NCBI GenBank assembly: GCA_947492375.1
Contig: CANLMI010000002.1
Span: 1,117,529 to 1,181,528 of the forward strand
DNA length: 64,000 nt
Direction of reading: 5' to 3'
Origin: an uncultured Kordiimonas sp.
Lineage (GTDB): Bacteria > Pseudomonadota > Alphaproteobacteria > Sphingomonadales > Kordiimonadaceae
Of this stretch, positions 40,477-49,225 are shown in pieces. Position numbers and translations under genes: made by a program. The notes beneath the pieces are model-generated. The model made no database searches and was not told the DNA's origin. It worked only from the letters and a program-made list of their open reading frames with translations. Numbering within the stretch: the stretch's first letter is position 1; each line of letters begins with the position of its first letter.

Positions 40477-42914
40477 AGCGCATCTCCTTTCTCTTGTTGG
40501 GTGTCTTCAGAAATGAGGTCAGCGGCCCAATTCAGTCCGCGTGCTTCCAGCCAGCGTTCGGCAAACGCGCCGTTCGGATTCGTTGACGCAATCTCGGCGA
40601 TGGCGTTCAGATCGTCTTTGGAAGATGCACCGCAAAACGCGAGCGCGACTGGTCCCAAGGACAGATCGAATAGGCGGTTGCCGTTTCGGGACTGGAAGTA
40701 GTAATCGCGCTTTGGTGTTGATTGCGCGATGATCTCGACCTGCCGGTCATTAAGACCAAACCCTGTATAGGCTTTGCGCTGTTGCGGCTCCAAGGCTCGG
40801 TTATTGGGCAGGAAAATACGCGACGGGCACGATTCAATGATTGCAGGAGCAATTTTGCTTGTGGCGATGTCACTGAGAGATTGCGTAGCGAAGACCACAG
40901 AGACGTTCTTCTTCCGCAAGACCTTGAGCCATTCGCGGATACGGTCTGCAAACAATGGATCGTCAAGAAAGACCCAAGCTTCATCAAGAATGAGTAGGCT
41001 TGGCTTTCCGTCAAACCGATCCTCCAAACGATGAAAGAGATAGGAGAGAACGGGCGGCACTAGAGACTTCTGGTGCATCAACTCTTCCATCTCAAAGCAC
41101 TGCCAATCATTCGATCCAATGCTTTCGTGGTCAGCATCCAGCAGTGATCCATGCGCGCCTTTTAGCGTGTATGGTTCGATGGCTTGTCGAAGACGATTTG
41201 ATTGCAACAAGGCACTCAACCCCGTCATGGTGCGTTCAACCTGCGGGGCGCTTGCGAGCGAAGTTAGCGCCGTCCAAATCGCCTCTTTGATGTCAGGTTC
41301 AATGGTCAGCCCTTCATGGGCAAGAAGGCCGCACAGCCATTCAAGTGCCCAAGCCCGTTCGGTTTCAGAGTCAATTCGAGCGAGCGGCTGGAAGCACAAT
41401 CCGTGATCGCCTCCCAATTGGAAGTGCTCTCCGCCAACGCCCAAAGTCGCAGCAGTGGCCGATCCGCCCTTGTCGAATATGAAAATCTGCGCATCCGTAT
41501 AGCGTCGGAACTGCAAGGCCAGCATCGAGAGCAAAACAGATTTGCCCGCGCCCGTTGGCCCGACAATCAAAGTATGTCCGACATCACCTTGATGGAGCAC
41601 TACACGGAATGGCGTTTGCGAGGCGGTCGTCGCATAAAGAAGCGGTGGCCCTTGAAGGTGCTTGTTCTGAGCTGGACCCGCCCATACAGCCGATAGCGGC
41701 ATCATGTGCGCGAGATTGAGCGTGTGGACGATGGGTTGGCGAACATTTGCGTAGGCGTGACCGGGAATCGTCCCGAGCCAGGCATCAATCGCGTTGACTG
41801 TTTCCTTGATGGTCACATAGCCCCGACCATTCACAATCCGCTCAACTTCGCGGATCATATCATCTGCAACGGTCGCAGATGGCGACTGAACGACAATGGC
41901 TGTGGTCAGATACCCAAATCCAACGTGATCTGCGCCAAGGGTTTGCAGGGCTGCGTCCGCATCTGCGGCTTTATTGTCCGCATCGGTATCAACCAAAGGC
42001 GAGGCTTCATTCGTCATCATCTCGCGCAGAAGCGACATGATGGATTTTCTTTTGGCGAACCATTGCCGCCGATAACGGGTCAAGACTTTGGTGGCCGCAA
42101 GCTTGTCCATAGGTAGGTAGCGCGTCACCCAACGGTACGAAAAGCCGAGATTGTTGAGATCATCCAAGAGACCGGGTTCGGTCATGGGTGGAAAACCCTG
42201 AATGGTGACGACGCGCAAATGCTGGTCATCCAAAACGGGTTCAAGGCCCCCTATTAAAGACGCACCGCCTAGAACGGCATCCAGATAGCATGGGGATTGT
42301 GGCGCTTTGACAGGATGACGACGACCCGACACACAGTGTTGGAGATACGTCAAAGTTTGTTCGTCGGTCAGAAACCTCGCATCTGGAAAGATGGTTTCAA
42401 AAAGAGAAAGGGCTTTGTCCGTCTCTTGCAGGAACCGGGCAAGATAGTCGCCCGCTCCGATTTGCTCTTCATCATCTGGGCGTTCAATTAGGGCCTCTTC
42501 AATTTTCCCAACGGAGTCTGCGGGAGGCAGATATGAAAAGGTGAGATAAAAACGGCTTTCAAAGAGTAAGTCACTTGCATGTCTGCCTTCGAAAAGTGAG
42601 CGGCGTTCTTCATCAATGATCCATGCAACCTTATCGCGCCATTCGCTTGTCGGATACTCAAGTGCTGGGGCGCGGGACGCCTCAAAGTAAATCGCCCAAG
42701 ATGAGCCAAAACGTTTGAGGGCATTGTTGATCCGGGCACAAATCGAGACCAGCTCTTCCCCTGTGGAACTGTCCAAATCTGGACCGCGAAACTCAGCGGT
42801 GCGTTGAAAACTTCCATCCTTATTCAAAACTACGCCGGGCGCGATGAGGCAGGCCCACGGCAGATAGTCGGCAAGGCACTGTGGAGCAGCTTGATATTCA
42901 GAGAGATTCATCAT
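40461..42914 (-). CDS. trbE: Conjugal transfer ATPase TrbE (VirB4-like)
   Basis: 817 aa. CagE/TrbE N-terminal domain (LIAPGVVLNKDGSFQRTAEF; RYRRQWFAKRKSIMSLLREM). ATPase domain with Walker A TLIVGPTGAGKSVLLSMLAL near residue 455 and Walker B PSLLILDEAWVFLDDPLF near 645, then VVFATQSLSDIATSKIAPAI. Powers pilus assembly and DNA transfer. Full length. Confidence 0.96.
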   Translation of the reverse strand: MMNLSEYQAAPQCLADYLPWACLIAPGVVLNKDGSFQRTAEFRGPDLDSSTGEELVSICARINNALKRFGSSWAIYFEASRAPALEYPTSEWRDKVAWIIDEERRSLFEGRHASDLLFESRFYLTFSYLPPADSVGKIEEALIERPDDEEQIGAGDYLARFLQETDKALSLFETIFPDARFLTDEQTLTYLQHCVSGRRHPVKAPQSPCYLDAVLGGASLIGGLEPVLDDQHLRVVTIQGFPPMTEPGLLDDLNNLGFSYRWVTRYLPMDKLAATKVLTRYRRQWFAKRKSIMSLLREMMTNEASPLVDTDADNKAADADAALQTLGADHVGFGYLTTAIVVQSPSATVADDMIREVERIVNGRGYVTIKETVNAIDAWLGTIPGHAYANVRQPIVHTLNLAHMMPLSAVWAGPAQNKHLQGPPLLYATTASQTPFRVVLHQGDVGHTLIVGPTGAGKSVLLSMLALQFRRYTDAQIFIFDKGGSATAATLGVGGEHFQLGGDHGLCFQPLARIDSETERAWALEWLCGLLAHEGLTIEPDIKEAIWTALTSLASAPQVERTMTGLSALLQSNRLRQAIEPYTLKGAHGSLLDADHESIGSNDWQCFEMEELMHQKSLVPPVLSYLFHRLEDRFDGKPSLLILDEAWVFLDDPLFADRIREWLKVLRKKNVSVVFATQSLSDIATSKIAPAIIESCPSRIFLPNNRALEPQQRKAYTGFGLNDRQVEIIAQSTPKRDYYFQSRNGNRLFDLSLGPVALAFCGASSKDDLNAIAEIASTNPNGAFAERWLEARGLNWAADLISEDTQQEKGDALCAED

Positions 42915-43177
42915 GCGAGATACCCCTTGTGACGAACATGGCGGATCAGGACTTCGACGAATTGGTAATCGCGCTTGGCTGCAAAAACGCAGGCGCTATG
43001 CGCGACCACCCAATAGAGGATGCCGAAGTGCCAAAGGTGGAGACCAAGCCCTATGGCAGCGGCAATGGTTCCATTCATGATGGTTGCGGCACGAGGTGCA
43101 CCACCCATGAGAATAGGTTCGGTCAAGGAGCGATGGACCGGGATGGAGAAGCCGCTAATGTCTCTTTGGAGGCTCAT
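42911..43177 (-). CDS. trbD: Conjugal transfer protein TrbD (VirB3-like)
   Basis: 88 aa. RDISGFSIPVHRSLTEPILM is the VirB3/TrbD signature, followed by a membrane hairpin (GGAPRAATIMNGTIAAAIGL; WHFGILYWVVAHSACVFAAK) and DYQFVEVLIRHVRHKGYL. Small inner-membrane protein that works with TrbE. Overlaps trbE (ATGA) and trbC (one base). Confidence 0.94.
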   Translation of the reverse strand: MSLQRDISGFSIPVHRSLTEPILMGGAPRAATIMNGTIAAAIGLGLHLWHFGILYWVVAHSACVFAAKRDYQFVEVLIRHVRHKGYLA

Positions 43178-43506
43178 TAGATGACGGCCCCGCCGCCGAA
43201 GGAAAAGAAGGACAGGAAGAAGCTGGTGGCGGTGAACGCAATCGACAGCCCAAAGACGATCTTCAACAGATTGCGCATGCCGCTGCCCATATCGCCGAAG
43301 GCAATGCCAAGCCCGGTAACAACGATGGCAATAACGCCGATCCCTTTTGCAACATCACCCTCAATGGACGTGACGATTTGCTGGATTGGCCCCTCCCAGG
43401 GCATTCCCGAACCCGCTGCGAAAGCTTGTCCTGAGAACAGGAGAAACACTAAAAACGTAAACGCGATGTAGTGAAGAGATCGGATGGTATCGTAGGTGCG
43501 AGACAT
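43177..43506 (-). CDS. trbC: Conjugal transfer pilin TrbC (VirB2-like)
   Basis: 109 aa. Signal peptide (IAFTFLVFLLFSGQAFA), mature N-terminus GSGMPWEGPIQQIVTSIEGD, then two hydrophobic helices (GIGVIAIVVTGLGIAFG; LKIVFGLSIAFTATSFFLSF) ending FGGGAVI. This is the pilin type of VirB2/TrbC. Major subunit of the conjugative pilus. Confidence 0.94.
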   Translation of the reverse strand: MSRTYDTIRSLHYIAFTFLVFLLFSGQAFAAGSGMPWEGPIQQIVTSIEGDVAKGIGVIAIVVTGLGIAFGDMGSGMRNLLKIVFGLSIAFTATSFFLSFFSFGGGAVI

Positions 43507-43508
43507 AG

Positions 43509-44516
43509 CTAGGCTCCGTTGTTTGATGATGATTGAAGAGAGAGAATGTTTGTTGGGGCGTCAGCGACATCGCATGTGGCGTAGCCTTGCCCGTTGTCCT
43601 CGATGCCGGTGACATGTCGGATGGACTCAATGCGCCGCGCATTCCCGCGCCCTGAAATGAAGACCACGAGGTCAATGGCTTGTGCGATCAGTTTGCGCGG
43701 TATGTTGGCCGCGACTTCTCCGACCAATTGTTCAAGGCGATAAAGTCCGCCAATGGCGTCATTAGCGTGAATGGTGCTGATCCCGCCCGGATGCCCCGTA
43801 TTCCATGCCTTCAGCATATCTAAGGCTTCTGGACCCCGCACTTCGCCAACCACGATCCGGTCTGGTCGCAGCCGCAAGGTCGATTTCACAAGATCGGCCA
43901 TCGAAACATGCGGAAGGCGCGTGCGCAGGGCGACTTGATCTGGCGTCGCACATTGCAATTCTCGGGTGTCTTCGATGATAAGAACGCGGTCGCCGGTTTC
44001 TGCAACCTCATTCAACAAGGCATTGGCTAGTGTTGTTTTGCCTGAGCCTGTGCCACCAACGATTAGGACATTCTTTCGCTCGCGCACGGCGGTTTGAAGG
44101 TGATGAAGTTGAACCGCCGAAAGCGTTTTCGCGCTCACATAATCATCGAGCGAGAAAATCTTCGCGGCGGCTTTGCGGATTGAGAAGCAAGGCGCGGTGG
44201 TCACAGGAGGCAGGACGCCCTCGAACCGCTCGCCTGCGCCGGGTAGTTCTGCGCTCACAATTGGTGTTGTTGCTGTAACCTCAGCTCCAATATGACTGGC
44301 AACCAACCGTATGATCCGTTCGCCCTTTTCGGGAGACAAACGGGTCTCAGTGCATTGACGACCTGTTCCGTGGCGGTCGAGCCAAAGCCATCCATCGGGA
44401 TTGACCATAATCTCCACAACAGCAGGATCGGCTAGAGCGGTTTGAATGGTCTCGCCCATTGCCGTTTTGAGCATAGATTGGGTGCGCAGAAGAGATTCTT
44501 GATTACGCTGTGGCAT
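43509..44516 (-). CDS. trbB: Conjugal transfer ATPase TrbB (VirB11-like)
   Basis: 335 aa from ATG 44514-44516, with GGAGG six bases upstream. Walker A VLIVGGTGSGKTTLANALLN; Asp box ILIIEDTRELQC; Walker B-like IVVGEVRGPEALDMLKAWNT; His box TGHPGGISTIHANDAIGGLY. All four motifs of the secretion ATPase superfamily are intact. Hexameric ATPase for pilus assembly and substrate transfer. Overlaps the CopG-like gene end. Confidence 0.96.
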   Translation of the reverse strand: MPQRNQESLLRTQSMLKTAMGETIQTALADPAVVEIMVNPDGWLWLDRHGTGRQCTETRLSPEKGERIIRLVASHIGAEVTATTPIVSAELPGAGERFEGVLPPVTTAPCFSIRKAAAKIFSLDDYVSAKTLSAVQLHHLQTAVRERKNVLIVGGTGSGKTTLANALLNEVAETGDRVLIIEDTRELQCATPDQVALRTRLPHVSMADLVKSTLRLRPDRIVVGEVRGPEALDMLKAWNTGHPGGISTIHANDAIGGLYRLEQLVGEVAANIPRKLIAQAIDLVVFISGRGNARRIESIRHVTGIEDNGQGYATCDVADAPTNILSLQSSSNNGA

Positions 44517-45012
44517 CGGCATCCTCCGTTTTTGCAGGACGCTCCGGCCTTGACTCATGCAGGCGAGCTAACTCATCTTCGGTGAAAAATTTAGAGTCAT
44601 CCGCAAGCTGATCTTCCATCCTGTTGAACAGAATGGGTTCGCCGTCTTGGAGTATGGATTGCAAGCTGTTCAAATAGGTTTCGAAGCGCGCATGACCTTC
44701 GGCTTGTGCGGCTTTCCGGTCTGCTTCCGACACCTGCGGAATGACGGTAAGAAAATAACGAACGAATAAGGCAAACGCTTCTGCTGCAATGATCTGCTTA
44801 CGCTCTAGCCCTTCGATCTGACGAGACAGCCGGTCGAGACGCCGGATGAGCGCAGCATCGCGTTTATCATCGTGCTCATGGCTGAAGAACACAGCCAATG
44901 CTTGATTTACGATGTCGGATTCCGTGCGTCCCGGTTTGAGTTTCGCGGCCTGTAGGTGAGCGAATACCGAGGGCTTCAAATAAGGGTGTATGCGGGGGTT
45001 TGATGACGCCAT
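44503..45012 (-). CDS. CopG-like ribbon-helix-helix protein between traG and trbB
   Basis: 169 aa. N-terminus RIHPYLKPSVFAHLQAAKLK, PGRTESDIVNQALAVFFSHE is a ribbon-helix-helix (CopG) fold; the rest is helical (RDAALIRRLDRLSRQIEGLE; AFALFVRYFLTVIP). Found at this position in many trb operons of alphaproteobacterial elements. Probably binds DNA and regulates the operon or acts as relaxosome accessory. Three bases separate it from traG. Confidence 0.85.
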   Translation of the reverse strand: MASSNPRIHPYLKPSVFAHLQAAKLKPGRTESDIVNQALAVFFSHEHDDKRDAALIRRLDRLSRQIEGLERKQIIAAEAFALFVRYFLTVIPQVSEADRKAAQAEGHARFETYLNSLQSILQDGEPILFNRMEDQLADDSKFFTEDELARLHESRPERPAKTEDADATA

Positions 45013-45014
45013 GC

Positions 45015-47042
45015 TTAGAAATCCAACAGGTCAAAATCGGGCGTGCCGCGATCCAGCCCATAAGTTTTGTTTGCGATGGTGGCGCGGCGTGCGAGACCGG
45101 CTGCGCGTTTCGCAGCAACTTCGTCAGCGTCATCTGGCTCGATGGTTTGATCGTGCTCGGCAGGTTTGTTTGTTTCTTGCTGTGGAGTGTCGATTTCGCG
45201 CTTGAGGTCTTTGCCGCCATCATTCCCGCTGGCAGTGGCTTCATCCAATTTGCCAAACAAGCGATCATCGACGGCTCGGGTATCTTGACCCCAATCATCC
45301 AGGCGGGAGGGAGGACGGTCGCCGTATGGATGATCGGGGCCTGTCAGCGCGGGTGGGGATAAAACGCGGCTGACAAAATTTTGGTCCTCAAAGTAGCGCA
45401 GCTTCTTTGCGCGGACTGGCGAAGAACCAGAGACAAGAATGATCTCATCATCTGGCGGGAGTTGCATGATCTCACCGGGGGTTAGGAGTTGTCGGGCGGA
45501 CTCTTGACGCGAGACCATGACGTGACCGAGCCACGGAGCCAGCCTGTGGCCTGCATAGTTACGCATCGCGCGCATCTCGGTCATTGATCCGAGGGCATCG
45601 GAAATACGTTTGGCTGTTCGTTCGTCATTGGTCGCAAAGGCGACGCGCACATGACAGTTATCGAGAATGGAATTGTTCGGACCGTAGGCTTTCTCAATCT
45701 GATTGAGCGATTGCGCAATCAAGAAGGCCCGCAACCCATACCCCGCCATGAAAGCGAGCGCGCTTTCAAAAAAGTCGAGCCGTCCAAGTGCTGGAAACTC
45801 GTCAAGCATCAGCAAGACGCGGCGGCGCTTCTCTGTGGCAGCGTCATCATCCAGCTTTTCTGTTAGGCGACGGCCAATCTGATTGAGGATTAGTCGGACA
45901 AGCGGCTTGGTGCGTGATATGTCAGAGGGCGGAACAACCAGATAAAGTGAGATTGGCTTTTCGCCTTCGATCAGGTCGGCAATACGCCAATCGCAGGAAG
46001 AGGTCACCTCGGCCACCGTTGGATCACGGTAAAGCCCCAAGAAACTCATCGCCGTTGACAGGACGCCTGAGCGCTCATTTTCAGACTTGTTCAAGAGTTC
46101 ACGCGCTGCTTGCGCGACAACTGGATGAGTTTGGGGATCGTCCCCTTTGGGGCCGAGGTGGTTGGTACTCATCATCACCCATAAAGTGCGCTCAAATGAG
46201 CGGCTGGGATCAGACAAGAAACTGGCGACGCGGGCGAGCGTCTTTTCTTTCTCTGCATAGAGAACGTGAAGGATCGCGCCGACTAGAAGAGCATGTCCGG
46301 TTTTTTCCCAATGGTTTCGGCGTTCCAATGCGCCTTCGGGATCGACCAGAATGTCAGCAATGTTCTGGACATCGCGGACTTCGTTACGGCCTTTGCGTAC
46401 CTCCAGAAGCGGATTGTATTTTGCGCTGAGAGGATCGGTTGGATTGAATAGAAGGCAATGAGAGAAGGCCGAGCGCCAGCCTGCCGTCAATTGCCAGTTC
46501 TCACCTTTGATGTCGTGAATGACAGCGCTTTCACCCCAGCTCAAAAGCGTTGGCACGACAAGACCTACACCCTTGCCCGAACGTGTGGGCGCAAATGCCA
46601 TAATATGTTCTGGTCCAGCATGGCGAATGTAAGTGTTTTTCAGCTTGCCGAGGAACACACCTGTTTTGGTGAGCAAGCCAGCGCGTTTCATCGTGCGCTT
46701 TGTGGCCCACTCCGACGACCCAAAGGTTGTTAGCTTTTTGGCTCGGCGTCCACGCCAAACAGACAGCAAAGCCGCGATAACAATGCTAGCGAAGGTGGCG
46801 CCAACAACAATCCTACCGCCTGTTCTGAAAATCTCTGGCGCATAAGCGTGAAAGGCATACCACCATTCAAAGAGACGCCACGGATAGTAGACTGGTGTAT
46901 CGAGGACATAGAACCATGCCGTTCCAAGATACGGGTCATAGCTGAACTGCGCGGCCACCCATTGCGTCGCAAGCCAGATGCCACCCGCGATAGTGGCAAG
47001 CACTGAAAGTATGTGACCGTATAATATGCCCTGTGGCGACAT
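45015..47042 (-). CDS. traG: Type IV coupling protein TraG (VirD4-like)
   Basis: 675 aa. N-terminal membrane segments (ILSVLATIAGGIWLATQWVA; VVGATFASIVIAALLSVW), Walker A MAFAPTRSGKGVGLVVPTLL, Walker B VLLMLDEFPALGRLDFFESA, and IAQSLNQIEKAYGPNNSILD. Binds the relaxase-DNA complex and links it to the T4SS. C-terminal 120 residues are charged and disordered. It is the first gene of the traG-CopG-trbB..I block; no promoter is obvious upstream. Confidence 0.95.
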   Translation of the reverse strand: MSPQGILYGHILSVLATIAGGIWLATQWVAAQFSYDPYLGTAWFYVLDTPVYYPWRLFEWWYAFHAYAPEIFRTGGRIVVGATFASIVIAALLSVWRGRRAKKLTTFGSSEWATKRTMKRAGLLTKTGVFLGKLKNTYIRHAGPEHIMAFAPTRSGKGVGLVVPTLLSWGESAVIHDIKGENWQLTAGWRSAFSHCLLFNPTDPLSAKYNPLLEVRKGRNEVRDVQNIADILVDPEGALERRNHWEKTGHALLVGAILHVLYAEKEKTLARVASFLSDPSRSFERTLWVMMSTNHLGPKGDDPQTHPVVAQAARELLNKSENERSGVLSTAMSFLGLYRDPTVAEVTSSCDWRIADLIEGEKPISLYLVVPPSDISRTKPLVRLILNQIGRRLTEKLDDDAATEKRRRVLLMLDEFPALGRLDFFESALAFMAGYGLRAFLIAQSLNQIEKAYGPNNSILDNCHVRVAFATNDERTAKRISDALGSMTEMRAMRNYAGHRLAPWLGHVMVSRQESARQLLTPGEIMQLPPDDEIILVSGSSPVRAKKLRYFEDQNFVSRVLSPPALTGPDHPYGDRPPSRLDDWGQDTRAVDDRLFGKLDEATASGNDGGKDLKREIDTPQQETNKPAEHDQTIEPDDADEVAAKRAAGLARRATIANKTYGLDRGTPDFDLLDF

Positions 47043-47334
47043 GGACTGACCTCTATTTCGATGAGGTCAGGATGAGCCAAGATCAAGCGTTCCGTATAGT
47101 GAGGAAAGCGGGTAGAAATCTGAATGAAATCAGTGGGTTTGGTCTGAATTACAGGCAGGCGGGATATACAGAGTGCTGGTGTGATCTATGGAAAGTCTGA
47201 TGGTACGGAATTGTGAAACCTGAGGTAAAAATCTGAGGTTTTCTGGAGATCATGTCGCCAGATTGGTTTTGACAGCTTATCTTTTGGCTCGTCTTTTCCT
47301 GCGAATCTCTTCTGTAAGAGACTTGCGCACGAAA
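47043..47334. other. Non-coding stretch between traG and the hip operators
   Basis: About 290 bp between two divergent units. No gene is supported on either strand. It probably carries the traG promoter (minus strand), but I could not identify a clear pair of promoter hexamers. Confidence 0.4.
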
Positions 47335-47486
47335 ATATCATAAGTGATATGAAATCACGTTATCACTCGAGAAAATATCATATGTGATAGTTTTTTCATA
47401 AACACTCTTGAAATCTTATCGCTAAATTAATATCATAAGTGATATGAAAAATGATAAAACATACTAAAAGCTATCACAGGTGATAT
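47335..47486 (+). promoter_or_regulatory. Four palindromic operators of the hipBA operon
   Basis: A 16-bp palindrome (consensus ATATCAYADGTGATAT) occurs at 47335-47350, 47375-47390, 47430-47445 and 47471-47486. The last copy contains the AGGTGAT ribosome site of hipB and two bases of its ATG. The arrangement fits autorepression by the HipB-HipA complex, as known from the Escherichia coli hip operon, which also has four operators. Confidence 0.8.
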
Positions 47487-47823
47487 GATGAAGCTTTCCA
47501 AATTTGTACCAGAGGATGAAATTCTCAAAGAGTTTGCAAAGCGTCTTGCAAGGATACGCAAGGCGCAAGGCTATTCTCAAACCGAGTTTGCGAAGGAAGC
47601 CGGCATCGGCGTTGCCACACTGCGCCGCATCGAAGGTGGCCAGGACAGCCAATTTGAAACATGGCTGAAAATTCTCAAAGCCTTGAACCGGGTGGCGGCC
47701 CTTGATGCGCTCTTGCCGGAAACATTCAATTCTCCAATGGCGGAAGCTCTCGCTGGAAAATCTCGAAAACGCAAAAAGCCATCTCCCTCCTTTGGCATCG
47801 TATGGGGAGATGAAGCCCAATGA
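47485..47823 (+). CDS. hipB: HipB-like antitoxin (XRE family)
   Basis: 112 aa. Helix-turn-helix of the XRE type: FAKRLARIRKAQGYSQTEFA, KEAGIGVATLRRIEGGQDSQ, FETWLKILKALNRVAALDAL. The C-terminus is basic and ends PSFGIVWGDEAQ, the short tail that in HipB-type antitoxins contacts the toxin. Starts MMKLS with its ribosome site inside the last operator. Overlaps hipA by ATGA. Confidence 0.88.
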   Translation: MMKLSKFVPEDEILKEFAKRLARIRKAQGYSQTEFAKEAGIGVATLRRIEGGQDSQFETWLKILKALNRVAALDALLPETFNSPMAEALAGKSRKRKKPSPSFGIVWGDEAQ

Positions 47824-49118
47824 GTACAGCGACTGTCAAACTATGGGGCACGACCATCGGATATATTTCAATGGATTATGGTGAACGCTATGCCCGATTT
47901 GAATATGATCCTGCATTTGTGGACTTCGGCATAGAGCCAGCTCCACTGCACATGCCTGTTCGCAAGGGTCATATTTATCAATTTGAAGGACTGCACCCCA
48001 GATCATTTCACGGACTGCCCGGTATGATCGCCGACAGTCTGCCCGACAAATACGGCAACAAACTTATTGATGTCTGGCTCAACCAGACCGGAAGAGACAG
48101 AACGGCGTTCAACGCCGTTGATCGCCTTTGTTACACTGGTACACGCGGCATGGGCGCGCTGGAATTTGAGCCTGTCATTGAAACCGAAGCAACAAAAGAC
48201 AAGCGCCTTGAAATCCGTGATCTCATCAATCTCGCATCAATGGCCTTTGCAGACAGAGAAACACTCAACACTAAACTTATACCGGGTAAGGAAGAAACCG
48301 CTTTACTGGATATTCTCAGTGTCGGGACATCTGCGGGCGGCGCTCGGGCGAAAGCTGTCATTGCCTACAACCCGGAGACAACAGAAGTTCGATCAGGGCA
48401 GTTAGACCTGCCACCCGACTTTGAACATTGGCTGATTAAGTTTGACGGCGTTGCTTTCAGTGGAGACTGGGGCGTGGCTGACCCGTCCGGCTATGGCCTT
48501 CTGGAATATAGCTATCATCTTATGGCGAAAGCCTGCGGCATCGACATGATGGAAAGCCGCCTGTTCAGTGAGAATGGCCGCAATCATTTCATGACAAGGC
48601 GGTTTGATCGCGATGAACAGGGCAGCAAGAAATTTGTTCAGACGTTCGCCGCTGTTGCGCATTTTGATTATTATGAAAGTGGCTCTTATTCCTATGAACA
48701 GCTCTTCACAACGATGCGTGAGTTGGACATGCCGCAAAGTGCGATTGAAGAGCAGTTTCGCCGTGTGGTTTTCAATGTGGTCGGATGCAATCAGGATGAC
48801 CATGTAAAAAACTTTGGTTTCATGATGGACCGACAAGGCAATTGGGACATCACTCCTGCCTATGATCTTTGTCATGCCGAAGGCAGTGATTTCACAAGGT
48901 TCCACCAATTGAGTATCAACAGCAAAACAAGCGACTTCACCGTCGAAGACTTGAAACATCTCGCTAAGTTTGCGCGGTTGCCGCGCAATCGCGAAAAAAT
49001 TGTTCTTGAACAGACCGTTGATGCGTTCTCAACATGGCATCAAACAGCAAAAGAGCTTGATATACCCAAGACGTTGCAGGAACACATCTTGCGCACCCTT
49101 CGCCTGTCCTGGTCATAG
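47820..49118 (+). CDS. hipA: HipA-like serine/threonine kinase toxin
   Basis: 432 aa. N-terminal HipA domain (VKLWGTTIGYISMDYGERYA; GLPGMIADSLPDKYGNKLID), then the kinase core: ARAKAVIAYNPETTEVRS, LIKFDGV, and catalytic motif NVVGCNQDDHVKNFGFMMDR (usual NxDDHxKNF), followed by NWDITPAYDL. All visible catalytic residues are present, so it may be active. HipA kinases phosphorylate tRNA synthetases and stop growth. In the ICE it may stabilise the element or act in defence; inference. Confidence 0.9.
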   Translation: MSTATVKLWGTTIGYISMDYGERYARFEYDPAFVDFGIEPAPLHMPVRKGHIYQFEGLHPRSFHGLPGMIADSLPDKYGNKLIDVWLNQTGRDRTAFNAVDRLCYTGTRGMGALEFEPVIETEATKDKRLEIRDLINLASMAFADRETLNTKLIPGKEETALLDILSVGTSAGGARAKAVIAYNPETTEVRSGQLDLPPDFEHWLIKFDGVAFSGDWGVADPSGYGLLEYSYHLMAKACGIDMMESRLFSENGRNHFMTRRFDRDEQGSKKFVQTFAAVAHFDYYESGSYSYEQLFTTMRELDMPQSAIEEQFRRVVFNVVGCNQDDHVKNFGFMMDRQGNWDITPAYDLCHAEGSDFTRFHQLSINSKTSDFTVEDLKHLAKFARLPRNREKIVLEQTVDAFSTWHQTAKELDIPKTLQEHILRTLRLSWS

Positions 49119-49225
49119 GCTTCATAAAACCCAGCTATCGGGCAGGCGGGGCAGACTTCTAACAAGTTTATGTGGTTGAACCATAAACTTCCCAAAAGTC
49201 ATTGTCGCACTGATGGTCACTCTTA

